Origin: Sipunculus nudus
Taxonomy: Eukaryota > Annelida > Sipuncula > Golfingiida > Sipunculidae
Length of the DNA stretch: 64,000 nt
Assembly (NCBI GenBank): GCA_026874595.1
Contig: CM049313.1
Span: 26,968,008 to 27,032,007 of the forward strand
Direction: 5' to 3'
The translations under genes and the position numbers were made by a program. Positions 49,001 through 62,004 of the stretch are shown piece after piece (the stretch's first letter is position 1; every line of letters starts with the position of its first letter). Under the pieces are notes generated by a model. The model saw nothing but the letters and a program-made list of their open reading frames with translations. It was not told the DNA's origin and ran no database searches.

Positions 49001-52000
49001 TCTGGACTACATCACAGTCATGGGGACGCAGGTTAGTGATCAATTCATTGACGTGAAGTCAGGCTCACTCAACACCAACCTAGTCTGGACTACATCACAG
49101 TCATGGGGATGCAGGTTAGTGATCAATTCATCAAAGTGATGTCAGGCTGACTCTACACCAACCTAGTCTGGACTACATCACAGTCATGGGGACGCAGGTT
49201 AGTGATCAATTCATTGACGTGAAGTCAGGCTCACTCTACACCAACCTAGTCTGGACTACATCACACTCATGGGGATGCAGGTTAGTGATCAATTCATCAA
49301 CGTAAAGTCAGGTTCATTTTACACCAACCTAGTCTGGACTACATCACACTCATGGGGACGCAGGTTAGTGATCAATTCATTGACGTGAAGTCAGGCTAAC
49401 TCTACACCAACCTAGTCTGGACTACATCACAGTCATGGGGATGCAGGTTAGTGATCAATTCATTGACGTGAAGTCAGGCTCACTCTACACGAACCTAGTC
49501 TGGACTACATCACAGTCATGGGGATACAGGTTAGTGATCAATTCATTGACGTGATGTCATGCCCACTCTACACCAACCTAGTCTGGACTACATCAAAGTC
49601 ATGGGGACGCAGGTTAGTTATCAATTCATCAAAGTGAAGTCAGGCTGACTCTACACCAACCTAGTCTGGACTACATCACAGTCATGGGAATGCAGGTTAG
49701 TGATCAATTCATTGACATGAACTCAGGCCCACTCTACACCAACCTAGTCTGGACTACATCACATTCATGGGGATGCAGGTTAGTGATCAATTCATTGACG
49801 TGAAGTCAGGCTCACTCTACACCAACCTAGTCTGGACTACATCACAGTCATGGGGACGCAGGTTAGTGATCAATTCATTGACTTGAAGTCAGGCTCACTC
49901 TACACCAACCTAGTCTGGACTACATCACAGTCATGGGGACGCAGGTTAGTGATCAATTCATCAACGTAAAGTCAGGTTCATTTTACACCAACCTAGTCTG
50001 GACTACATCACAGTCATGGGGACGCAGGTTAGTGATCAATTCATTGACATAAAGTCAGGCTCACTCTACACCAACCTAGTCAGGACTACATCACAGTCAT
50101 GGGGACGTAGGTTAGTTATCAATTCATTGACATGAAGTCAGGCTCACTCTACACCAACCTAGTCTGGACTAAATCACAGTCATGGGGACGCAGGTTAGTG
50201 ATCAATTCATCAACGTAAAGTCAGGCCCACTCTACACCAACCTAGTCTGGACTACATCACAGTCATGGGGATGCAGGTTTGTGATCAATTCATCAACGTG
50301 AAGTCAGGTTCACTTTACACCAACCTAGTCTGGACTACATCACAGTCTCTGGCACGCAGGTTAGTGATCAATTCATCAACATGAAGACAGGTTCACTTTA
50401 CACCAACCTAGTCTGGACTACATCACAGTCATGGGGACGCAGGTTAGTGATCAATTCATCAACGTGAAGTCAGGTTCACTTTACACCAACCTAGTCTGGA
50501 CTACATCACACTCATGGGGACGCAGGTTATTGATCAATTCATCGGTGTAAAGTCAGGCCCACTCTACAGCAACCTAGTCTGGACTACATCACTGTCATGG
50601 GCACACAGGTTAGTGATCAATTCATCAACGTGAAGTCAGGTTCACTTTACACCAACCTAGTCTGGACTACATCACACTCATGGGGATGCAGGTTAGTGAT
50701 CAATTCATCAACGTAAAATCAGGTTCATTTTACACCAACCTAGTCTGGACTACATCACAGTCATGGGGACGCAGGTTAGTGATCAATTCATTGACGTGAA
50801 GTCAGGTTCACTCTACACCAACATAGTCTGGACTACATCACAGTCATGGGGACTCAGGTTAGTGATCAATTCATTGACGTGAAGTCAGGCTCACTCCACA
50901 GCAACCTAGTCTGGACTACATCACAGTCATGTGGACGCAGGTTAGTGATCAATTCATTGACGTGAAGTCAGGCTGACTCTACACCAACCTAGTCTGGACT
51001 ACATCACAGTCATGGGGACGCAGGTTAGTGATCAATTCATTGACGTGAAGTCAGGCTCACTCAACATCAACCTAGTCTGGACTACATCACAGTCATGGGG
51101 ATGCAGGTTAGTGATCAATTCATTGACGTGATGTCAGGCCCACTCTACACCAACCTAGTCTGGACTACATCACAGTCATGGGGATGCAGGTTAGTGATCA
51201 ATTCATTGACGTGAAGTCAGGCTCACTCTACACCAACCTAGTCTGGACTACATCACAGTCATGGGGACGCAGGTTAGTGATCAATTCATTGACTTGAAGT
51301 CAGGCTCACTCTACACCAACCTAGTCTGGACTACATCACAGTCATGGGGACGCAGGTTAGTGATCAATTCATCAACGTAAAGTCAGGTTCATTTTACACC
51401 AACCTAGTCTGGACTACATCACAGTCATGGGGACGCAGGTTAGTGATCAATTCATTGACATAAAGTCAGGCTCACTCTACACCAACCTAGTCAGGACTAC
51501 ATCACAGTCATGGGGACGTAGGTTAGTTATCAATTCATTGACATGAAGTCAGGCTCACTCTACACCAACCTAGTCTGGACTAAATCACAGTCATGGGGAC
51601 GCAGGTTAGTGATCAATTCATTGACTTGAAGTCAGGCTCACTCTACACCAACCTAGTCTGGACTACATCACAGTCATGGGGACGCAGGTTAGTGATCAAT
51701 TCATCAACGTAAAGTCAGGTTCATTTTACACCAACCTAGTCTGGACTACATCACAGTCATGGGGACGCAGGTTAGTGATCAATTCATTGACATAAAGTCA
51801 GGCTCACTCTACACCAACCTAGTCAGGACTACATCACAGTCATGGGGACGTAGGTTAGTTATCAATTCATTGACATGAAGTCAGGCTCACTCTACACCAA
51901 CCTAGTCTGGACTAAATCACAGTCATGGGGACGCAGGTTAGTGATCAATTCATCAACGTAAAGTCAGGCCCACTCTACACCAACCTAGTCTGGACTACAT

Positions 52001-52640
52001 CACAGTCATGGGGATGCAGGTTTGTGATCAATTCATCAAAGTGAAGTCAGGCTGACACTACACCAACCTAGTCTGGACTACATCACAGTCATGGGGATGC
52101 AGGTTAATGATCAATTCATTGACGTGAAGTCAGGCCCACTCTACACCAACCTAGTCTGGACTACATCACAGTCATGGGGACGCAGGTCAGTGATCAATTC
52201 ATTGACGTGAAGTCAGGCCCACTCTACACCAACCTAGTCTGGACTACATCACAGTCATGGGGATGCAGGTTAGTGATCAATTCATTGACTTGAAGTCAGG
52301 CTCACTCTACACCAACCTAGTCTGGACTACATCACAGTCATGGGGATGCAGGTTAGTGATCAATTCATTGACGTGAAGTCAGGCCCACTCTACACCAACC
52401 TAGTCTGGACTACATCACAGTCATGGGGATGCAGGTTAGCGATCAATTCATTGACGTGAAGTCAGGCTCACTCTACACCAACCTAGTCTGGACTACATTA
52501 CAGTCATGGGGATGCAGGTTAGTGATCAATTCATTGACGTGAAGTCAGGCTCACTCTACACCAACCTAGTCTGGACTACATCACAGACATGGGGATGCAG
52601 GTTAGTGATCAATTCATCAACGTAAAGTCAGGTTCATTTT
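46000..52640 (+). repeat. Higher-order repeats of 40 units (3,320 bp)
   Basis: The variants GGTTTGTG (46957 and 50277) and ACACGAACCTAG (GAACC at 46171 and 49491) recur at 3,320 bp = 40 x 83. GGTTTGTG also occurs at 48285 and 52020 (16 and 21 units from neighbours), so smaller duplications overlap. Confidence 0.8.
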
Positions 52641-53311
52641 ACACCAATCTAGTCTGGACTACATCACACTCATGGGGACGCAGGTTAGTGATCAATTCAT
52701 TGACGTGAAGTCAGGCTCACTCTACACCAACCTAGTCTGGACTACATCACAGTCATGGGGATGCAGGTTAGTGATCAATTCATTGACGTGAAGTCAGGCT
52801 CACTCTACACCAACCTAGTCTGGACTACATCACAGTCTCTGGCACGCAGGTTAGTGATCAATTCATTGACGTGACGTCAGGCCCACTCTACAGCAACCTA
52901 GTCTGGACTACATCAAAGTCATGGGGACGCAGTTTAGTGATCAATTCATTGACGTGAAGTCAGGCTGACTCTACACCAACCTAGTCTGGACTACATCACA
53001 GTCATGGGGACGCAGGTTAGTGATCAATTCATCAAAGTGATGTCAGGCTGACTCTACACCAACCTAGTCTGGACTACATCACAGTCATGGGGATGCAGGT
53101 TAGTGATCAATTCATCAATGTGAAGTCAGGTTCACTTTACACCAACCTAGTCTGGACTACATTACAGTCTCTGGCACGCAGGTTAGTGATCAATTCATCA
53201 ACTTGAAGTCAGGTTCACTTTACACCAACCTAGTCTGGACTACATCACAGTCTCTGGCACGCAGGTTAGTGATCAATTCATCAACATGAAGACAGGTTCA
53301 CTTTACACCAA

Positions 53312-53667
53312 CACTATGAGAACTGGGCTATCACAAAGTGAAGGTCTGTGACCGGTTTCATCACTCCTGGTCACTGCCACGCAACAGGTAATTAGCAGTG
53401 ATAGGGAGTGACTAAACTGTTCACAGACTATCACTGTGTGACCAGCAGTGATAGTTTAGCAGCCCTGGGGATCAGTTGATGGGGTGTGACTAATTGATAA
53501 TTTGCTGAGTGACCAGGAGTGACTGGCAGTGATGCTGAGTGAACTTAGTTACTCCACCAGACACTAGCTTGATGAGAGGTGATAATGACTTTGACCACCA
53601 GTGATCCTTGTTGGTGGGTGATTGACAGGTAGTGACCAAGAGTGACCAGGAGTGACTCTGAGTGATG
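53312..53667 (+). repeat. Left terminal inverted repeat of the CACTA-like element
   Basis: About 356 bp, matching the reverse complement of 62688-63044 with differences only noticed near the inner edge (ACTCTGAG versus AATCTTAG). It contains 13 AGTGA motifs, many spaced by exactly 10 bp (AGTGACCAGG AGTGACTGGC AGTGATGCTG AGTGA; AGTGACCAAG AGTGACCAGG AGTGACTCTG AGTGA). Such subterminal repeats are typical binding sites for CACTA transposases. Confidence 0.93.
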
Positions 53668-55822
53668 AAGCTCCCTACTAAGTTAACCTTTGCACTCACT
53701 GCTTATGGATGCACAAATTAACTTAATAAAACTGTGAATTTTTGGCAAATGTCAACTTAATACATGTACAACAAATATAACTGACATTTCCTTAATGCAC
53801 ACCTTTGTTCATGGGGCTGTTTTCAGGATCTTCTGAATGACCAACTGATCCAAATAAAGACATGTATCTATGTTATGTTTTTTTTTAGCATAAATGGTCT
53901 GATTATCAAATAAAAAAACAGGAAGCAATGTATTAAAAAAAAATCTCCTCAGTAATTACCTTCAGAGAGTAATATTAATGTAAGGCACTTTGTAGAATTT
54001 TATTTTCTTCAACTCCAAATTAATAGTAAAAGCACATAATGTGATCATTATATTCAGGAAGCATGGTTAGCCTTTTTTTGTTAATTACAACAATTCTTAA
54101 ACATTTACAAAAAATTTATCAGGCGACCAATTGATACAAATATGAAGACATTTTATTCAGAGAGATAAACTGAATTTGTAATTATCTCATCCTATTACTA
54201 GAATTTTGAAGGTTATGATATGTTACATGTTACTTGTAACACATCATAGGAACAACTTGGATAAATTCAATAACTAAGAAAAAGTTTTATCACATCATAG
54301 GAATAACTGGGATAAATTCAATAACTAAAGAAAGTTTTATATCTTTGTTATTCAAGAAAATTTGAAAATCCTTTCACAGCTATGGAAATGGTAATTATTA
54401 CATAAGGTTACTTTCTGGAAAGGGAAGCACTTGTAATGTCTAGTTACACATGCACACTCATATGATATAATGTTGTGTGTCATTTACATTACTGATATTT
54501 CAGAATTCTGGCAACATCACTATTTAATCCTGATTGACAATATATTAATAATTTTTAAGCTTTATTGAGCAAAGAACATAAGTTTCAAGTTTAGTTTAAA
54601 AGACACTGAACAGTGTTTATCAAGACCCCCTTGATTTAAATTGCCAGAAAAAATCATCAGGCAGGTAACCTGTTAAAGAGAGTTTATAATGTTCCCTCTT
54701 CCTCACAAAACTTTTCATTCAAAGTTCAACAAGAGTGCTGTTTTAAAAAAAATGGAGGAATTTGGTATTATTAAAAAAAAAATTTGATATCTGAAAAAAA
54801 TATATAATTTGTTGGCTTTAAAAAAATTCCCATTGGTGTTCAATGGATACCAGTCCTATCATCATTACTTGTAAGCACTCGCTCAGATTCTCAGCCAAGG
54901 AGATGTGATGCAAAATTCCACTTTCAGTCACACCTCATTTATATCTTATCAGTTGATCAGGGCTGCAGTATCACTGGTGTCCAGTGCTGGCAGGTCTGAA
55001 CTCTGGACCTAGTCAGCCTGAAGTATGTGCATGCACAGCTAAGCCAGTTTCCAGCCCTTACAGACACACATCTTGTGTTCGGACTGGGACAGAATATTTT
55101 CTGGCTTGGTTCAGACTTGCAAGCAATATTTCTTATCTGTCTGTCTGTCTTTCAGATAAATATTCATGAACAGCTTATTGAAAACAGTTTATCACACTAT
55201 TTATACCACAATTAAGGGAATTTTACAGTTTTTTAACAGTCATTTCATTCCATGACACAGTGTATCATAGTGATTGGCTGATTATCAATTAAAATCGATT
55301 GCAAATTTTTGCTCATAGCTTAAGGCTTTGTGAAGGGGAAATTAATGTATACAACCTGAACTAGAGAAAAGTCTGCATTTACCAAAAAAACTTAATTGTT
55401 AAGTTACTTAGTTAGAATTATGACATTATATATTAGCCTGAATGTAGGGTAGTACCAGATGTTTTGGACACAGACGTTTTGGACTAGGACATTTCAGACT
55501 AGGATGTTTGGGACTGGGATATTTAGGACAGGCCTTTTTGCAAGGGAGGATGTTTTGGACAGATGAAAATTATTACCATGAAGTAACCTTTTAATTATGA
55601 GTTTAAGTGTATCAGTGTACCCATATGTTTATTGGTATAATATTTATTTGGCTCCAACAAAGGGGATTAATTGGGGATTCATTTTGTGGTATTTGTAAGC
55701 AAAAAGATACAGGTTTATCCAGGCAGCTTTTGCAAGAAAACAAACTGTAAAAACTGAGAAAAGAGTGAATCAGTGACAAGAGAATATTTTTAATGTTTAA
55801 TAAAACTGTGAAAATAAAAAAA
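53668..55822. other. CACTA interior, left AT-rich part
   Basis: No gene is recognised. Minor features are a two-copy ~52-bp duplication (ACATCATAGGAA(C/T)AACT ... GTTTTAT, about 54241-54342), and at 55461-55565 a loose repeat of the type GAxxTTTTGGACTAG. Confidence 0.5.
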
Positions 55823-56507
55823 TCAGACATCCAAGCTCATATCTTGGGAACCGTTTGACCGATCAGGAAAATTTTTTTGCACAAATGTAGCCCTTGGAGA
55901 GCTTTATAACATACGCAAAACTGGTGGCGCCACCTGCAGCCATTTTTGCACAGCTCCTGTCTGTTTGTCTGCCATGGGATAAAATCACTCACATCTCGGC
56001 AGTGGTTTGACATATCTGGCTAAAATTTTGCAGGTTTATACATCCCCGACAGCTCTCTTCATTTTATGACAGGTGGAGCCACCTGCATTCTAGTTTATGC
56101 AGCAGACATCCAAGCTCATATCTTGGGAACCGTTTGACCAATTTGGCCAAAGTTTTGCATGTGTATAGTTCTCACATAGCTCTTTATCATACGCAAAACT
56201 GGTGCCGTCACCTGCAACCATTTTTGCTCAGCGTCCATCTGATTGTCTGCCTGGGCTAAAATCACTCATATACATGTAGTGGTTTGACTTATCTGCCTTA
56301 AATTTTGCATATGTATACAACTGGGACGGCTTTCTGGATTTTGTGGTAGGGGGGGCAACCTTCATACACAATTTGGCTGCAGACATCCATGCCAATATGC
56401 AACACTTCACTCTATTTCCCCTTGCCACTTAATCCATGCCTCACTTCACCCGTTCCACTCTGATTTAGGCGGATACACGTAGTCGCTTGTCGACTACCCG
56501 TATTCTA
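55823..56507 (+). mobile_element. Helitron-like element, family B copy 3, inside the CACTA element
   Basis: It starts at TCAGACATCCAAGCTCATA and holds ACTGGTGGCGCCACCTGCA. The 3' end is textbook for a Helitron: stem TAGTCG (56480-56485), loop CTTGT, stem CGACTA (56491-56496), eight bases, CTAG (56504-56507), then T. It is a 5'-shorter relative of the copies at 13399-14894 and 19286-20897, so the family has inserted both in MSH3 introns and in the transposon. Confidence 0.68.
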
Positions 56508-58199
56508 GTTAGTTATGTAAGTTGCCGCGTGGTAGCAGTAACGGCACTAAGTGCGACACAGTGGGAGCCGTTTAATATCTCTGTCAGAGCCATTTCATTG
56601 ACTGGGCCAGTCTAAGAAATGATGCACCTATATAAATGCTTATTCTATGAAAAATCTTCATAAAAAGTAAAATAAATTTTTCTCGAAGGGAAACTTAGTG
56701 ACAGGCAAATTTTTACAGACTTTTCAGTATTTTTTTGCTATTTTTTAGTTTTATTTATGTTCAGCTACATTTTGGTACTTTTAGTCTTTTTAAGTATCTT
56801 TTAATTACTTTTCAGTTTCTTTTCATCATCAGTAATGTAGGATTATGAGTGTATACAATTTGCTAAGTTAACTGACAGTCTAAAACAATTTTTTGTAGTT
56901 TTTTGTATTTATTAATTTACAATTTAATACTTTTAAATAACTGTTTGGTTCCTTTTCAGTAATTTTTTTGTACTTTTCAGTAACTTTTGGTACTATTCAA
57001 TGTTCAGCAATACCCACTCTGGACTTACATTTTGGTACTCTTCGGTATTTCTCTGATAACTTTTACATATTTTTAAAATGCTTTCTTTATGAATATACAG
57101 TCCTGAGTCCAATAATATTTTATTCATTGGAGTAACATTACAGTAACTTTTGGTATTTTTCAGTGCCTTTTTGTTAAATTTTGGTACTTTTCTTTTTCCT
57201 ATTTATACATTCAGGTACAGCAACACTATAGTATATTTCAGTAATGTTTCAGTAATTTTTTTGGTCCATTAAACTTGACTGCCTTCTATATATATTCTAA
57301 ATCATGTATGCACCAATATACTTGTACTTTTTTGCAACTTTTCGGTTCTTTTCTGACTTTTTGGTAACTTTACAATACTTCTGAAATATCCGTCAGCTGT
57401 ATATATTCAAGGTCATGAGTGCAGCAAGACTTCAATATTTTCACTAACTTTTCAGTATTTTTTCAGATAGACAGGCTGAAGGCATTGCTTGCAAGTCAGA
57501 GCAAGCCAGATGTTTAGGTCTGGTTGGCATGTAACTGCCTAAAAAGCTTTACACATGGCCAGACACCAGGCTGTCCAGGCCCAGATTCATGCAGGTCAAC
57601 TCTGTAAACCAGTGATACAGCAAGCTGATGAGAAAATAATGAGGTGTGGCTAATTACCAGATGTGCTTGCCCTGGTCTAGGAAGTAACTTTTCACTCACT
57701 TGAAATTTGACCTGCCGCAGTATTTGCTTTCAGTTTCAGGCAAATTGTTGGAAACAGTTTAAATGAATTTATCTCTTGTAATTTAATTTGTAAACAGAAA
57801 GCTTTTGATCACTGCTCTTTCCAAACTCTTCTAAAATTGAAGAACATTCACAGATTGGATCCACATGGATCATGAAGAACATGTGTTATATATACATGTA
57901 TATTGGCTATCCCAGCCCTGACCACCAACAGACTCATGGTATTCATGAAGATAAGCAATGCAGCCAGTGCCATTGCCCTGGCCCCTCACAAGCCAAATTA
58001 ACTTTGAACTTGACACCCTCACATTTTGTCTCTTGTGTTAAGTCTTATGTAATCAGCCAGTCCAGCCTTCACATGAATCTGAGTGCCTCACTTGCCATCC
58101 GCTGGATTCTTAAGCCCCATGAGAGAACATTTTATTGATACATGGTGAGGCAGCTTGAGTGTCTTGAAACTTGCAAGCTTTTTGCTGAGATCTGGATCA
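56508..58199. other. CACTA interior, T-rich degenerate repeats
   Basis: 56690-57470 is T-rich with many loose copies of ACTTTTCAGTA and TTTTGGTACTTTT, an old degenerate simple repeat. 57470-58199 shows nothing recognisable beyond short chance frames. Confidence 0.55.
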
Positions 58200-60101
58200 A
58201 CTACATATGTACACCAGAATAATTCTATAATGGAGTCTAGGAAAACATAGTATCTTCAAAACCACTATTATTAGAGGTGCAGTCAGATTCTTGTCCTTAG
58301 TCTCACAGCAGAAAGCAGCGTAGCAAAGGGAGAGAGCGCAGGAGCTGTGGGCTCTCCTATTCTAAAATCAAGAATCTACCAAGGCAGAATGAGAATTTCA
58401 GCTCTTTCTGGGAAAAATGAGAGTTCCCATTCTTTTCAGAAAAAAAATGAAAATCAATTCATAATATCTCTTGATTCTCATTTTTCTAAAGAGAAAAAAG
58501 AATTCTGTTTTTCCCAGGAACAATTAAAAGGAATTCTCATTTTCCCTAGAACTAAATTAATATGGGATATCGCTAATACCGATACTTTTGTGTTTGGAGG
58601 TAGATTATGCCTGCCTGCCTGAAAAATTGCAGGCAAACAACTAGGGGCCCTGTTCAGCCAATTTACTCAATGCAGCTGCTTGTGCACTGAGCATGAAAAA
58701 GCTCAGAAATGACATACTGCACTAGAACTTTATCTTGTATCAAGGGACTGGCATTATAATGTAGGGCAAAGCTACACATGTATGGCCTTTCATTTAGGCC
58801 TACGGATAAATGTGAGGTTGTTCATTTAACCTTCCTTGAAGCATACCAAGAATTAATTACAGCCTCAATGGTGTATATAAGCTGGTATAGTGGGGATGGT
58901 CAGATAAGACAGTGCTAATGATTGTCTGGCTGAATCACACTTGCCTGCTTATATGGACTTGAAGCTGTGATAGCCAGTGGTATTTCTCCTCCATTTACAC
59001 AAGAGATTACATTACATTGCCTGCAAACAATTTTGTAAAATATCCATATCCTTAAAAGTATAAATAAGGGTGGGCATGACACAAATTCATTTCGCTCAGT
59101 TAATCCTTTACTACCGCCTTCCTATGCCAATCCTCAAAATTTGTGTTTTTATGAAGAATCATTTAGATTTCAGTCCTTACTTCTGTTATTATATAAATTC
59201 AACGACTATGTATTTTTTCGTCAAGTTAATGAAAAATGGACCACTTATTTCTCCAGGAGAGGTCGAGGTTATGGAACTCCCAATCTAAAATTCAATGCTC
59301 AATGATTCAAGGCTATGTTTACAAGCAGGAAGTAAAAGCCTCACATTTTTAAAGCATTCCATTCAACTGTCAAGAGACATTGTTGAGAATCTGCTTCCTA
59401 GTTTATGGTGTAGTTTAATATTATTCAACAGATAGGTGATATAAAAGAAATGTCAGTGTTTCATTACAGTCCCTGCATAAACATCTGCTTCTGGGGAGTA
59501 CTCAATACTATATATTAAGATCCTCTCCTGAAGTATCATTACAATTTTTCATTCAAAATAATATTCAGTGCTGATAAAATAATATATATGGTCACTGACG
59601 GGAATTCGTCTTTGGCTAATCAGTAAAATGTTTCCAACATTTCAGAACATTCTTTTCAATGCAAACTCGCTTAGACATTCAGAGAGGTATATTATTTTAA
59701 TGGGAATTGAAATTTTTCTAAATATTAAGATAGGCTTTCTACTTTATAATACTGGCAGGTTTAATGCTGCATTAGGTCTCAGCTCAATCAGTGTACCAAA
59801 ATCGAGGTGTCACAATGGTCAATGTCTTTCATGATATTAAATGTACTGATCATTAGAGAATCACCATCATCTGTGCACCAGAAGGGGTGCACAGTGACCC
59901 TTCATATATATATATATATATATATTGGCCTAAATATAATTATTTTTGTATAAATTTTAAATGTAAAAAATGGCTCAAGAAAGGGTTTCCTTTATTTTTA
60001 AAACCAATAAATATCTTCAGGTTCAGACAAATAACAGTTCAGAGTATTAAGGAAGCATCACAGTGAAAATCAATGCATCTGGAGAGGAACAAATAACACC
60101 A
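58200..60101 (+). repeat. 1.9-kb tandem duplication in CACTA interior, copy 1
   Basis: The sequence from CTACATATGTACACCAGAAT (58201) to ACAAATAACACCA recurs 1,901 bp downstream with only a few substitutions and one extra TA pair in a (TA)n tract. Three short frames (58347, 59070, 59628) are duplicated with it, but their composition and lack of motifs give no sign of coding. A hairpin TGTGCACC AGAAGG GGTGCACA lies near 59872. Confidence 0.93.
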
Positions 60102-62004
60102 CTACATATGTACACCAGAATAATTCTATAATGGAGTCTAGGAAAACATAGTATCTTCAAAACCACTATTATTAGAGGTGCAGTCAGATTCTTGTCCTTA
60201 GTCTCACAGCAGAAAGCAGCGTAGCAAAGGGAGAGAGCGCAGGAGCTGTGGGCTCTCCTATTCTAAAATCAAGAATCTACCAAGGCAGAATGAGAATTTC
60301 AGCTCTTTCTGGGAAAAATGAGAGTTCCCATTCTTTTCAGAAAAAAAATGAAAATCAATTCATAATATCTCTTGATTCTCATTTTTCTAAAGAGAAAAAA
60401 GAATTCTGTTTTTCCCAGGAACAATTAAAAGGAATTCTCATTTTCCCTAGAACTAAATTAATATGGGATATCGCTAATACCGATACTTTTGTGTTTGGAG
60501 GTAGATTATGCCTGCCTGCCTGAAAAATTGCAGGCAAACAACTAGGGGCCCTGTTCAGCCAATTTACTCAATGCAGCTGCTTGTGCACTGAGCATGAAAA
60601 AGCTCAGAAATGACATACTGCACTAGAACTTTATCTTGTATCAAGGGACTGGCATTATAATGTAGGGCAAAGCTACACATGTATGGCCTTTCATTTAGGC
60701 CTACGGATAAATGTGAGGTTGTTCATTTAACCTTCCTTGAAGCATACCAAGAATTAATTACAGCCTCAATGGTGTATATAAGCTGGTATAGTGGGGATGG
60801 TCAGATAAGACAGTGCTAATGATTGTCTGGCTGAATCACACTTGCCTGCTTATATGGACTTGAAGCTGTGATAGCCAGTGGTATTTCTCCTCCATTTACA
60901 CAAGAGATTACATTACATTCCCTGCAAACAATTTTGTAAAATATCCATATCCTTAAAAGTATAAATAAGGGTGGGCATGACACGAATTCATTTCGCTCAG
61001 TTAATCCTTTACTACCGCCTTCCTATGCCAATCCTCAAAATTTGTGTTTTTATGAAGAATCATTTAGATTTCAGTCCTTACTTCTGTTATTATATAAATT
61101 CAACGACTATGTATTTTTTCGTCAAGTTAATGAAAAATGGACCACTTATTTCTCCAGGAGAGGTCGAGGTTATGGAACTCCCAATCTAAAATTCAATGCT
61201 CAATGATTCAAGGCTATGTTTACAAGCAGGAAGTAAAAGCCTCACATTTTTAAAGCATTCCATTCAACTGTCAAGAGACATTGTTGAGAATCTGCTTCCT
61301 AGTTTATGGTGTAGTTTAATATTATTCAACAGATAGGTGATATAAAAGAAATGTCAGTGTTTCATTACAGTCCCTGCATAAACATCTGCTTCTGGGGAGT
61401 ACTCAATACTATATATTAAGATCCTCTCCTGAAGTATCATTACAATTTTTCATTCAAAATAATATTCAGTGCTGATAAAATAATATATATGGTCACTGAC
61501 GGGAATTCGTCTTTGGCTAATCAGTAAAATGTTTCCAACAGTTCAGAACATTCTTTTCAATGCAAACTCGCTTAGACATTCAGAGAGGTATATTATTTTA
61601 ATGGGAATTGAAATTTTTCTAAATATTAAGATAGGCTTTCTACTTTATAATACTGGCAGGTTTAATGCTGCATTAGGTCTCAGCTCAATCAGTGTACCAA
61701 AATCGAGGTGTCACAATGGTCAATGTCTTTCATGATATTAAATGTACTGATCATTTGAGAATCACCATCATCTGTGCACCAGAAGGGGTGCACAGTGACC
61801 CTTCATATATATATATATATATATATATTGGCCTAAATATAATTATTTTTGTATAAATTTTAAATGTAAAAAATGGCTCAAGAAAGGGTTTCCTTTATTT
61901 TTAAAACCAATAAATATCTTCAGGTTCAGACAAATAACAGTTCAGAGTATTAAGGAAGCATCACAGTGAAAATCAATGCATCTGGAGAGGAACAAATAAC
62001 ACCA
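60102..62004 (+). repeat. 1.9-kb tandem duplication in CACTA interior, copy 2
   Basis: Direct neighbour of copy 1 at an offset of 1,901 bp. Differences I saw: A to G near 60985, G to C near 60921, T to G near 61541, A to T near 61756 and (TA)n length near 61805. The duplication is therefore young relative to the element. Confidence 0.93.

Larger units (their letters stand above)
25853..53311 (+). repeat. 83-bp MSH3-derived satellite, segment 2 (main body)
   Basis: About 331 units, all in the same direction as the gene. The landmark donor positions tested (for example 30606, 50277, 53265) lie at exact multiples of 83 from 21661 after subtracting the 1,392 bp of transposon plus TA, so there is no net indel. 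Units belong to a few subfamilies: GTTAGT with TCAACGTGAAGTCAGGTTCAC; GTTAGT with TTGACGTGAAGTCAGGCTCAC; GTTATT with CAACGTAAAGTCAGGCCCAC and CTACAGCAACC; and AAAGTGATGTCAGGCTGAC. The subfamilies alternate in long recurring patterns (see the higher-order repeat entries). Confidence 0.97.

Noticed and set aside
58347-61735. Pairs of identical 68-91-codon frames as duplicated genes
   Set aside because: They are duplicated only because the whole 1.9-kb block is. They have AT-driven composition, no motifs and no sign of frame conservation beyond the surrounding DNA.
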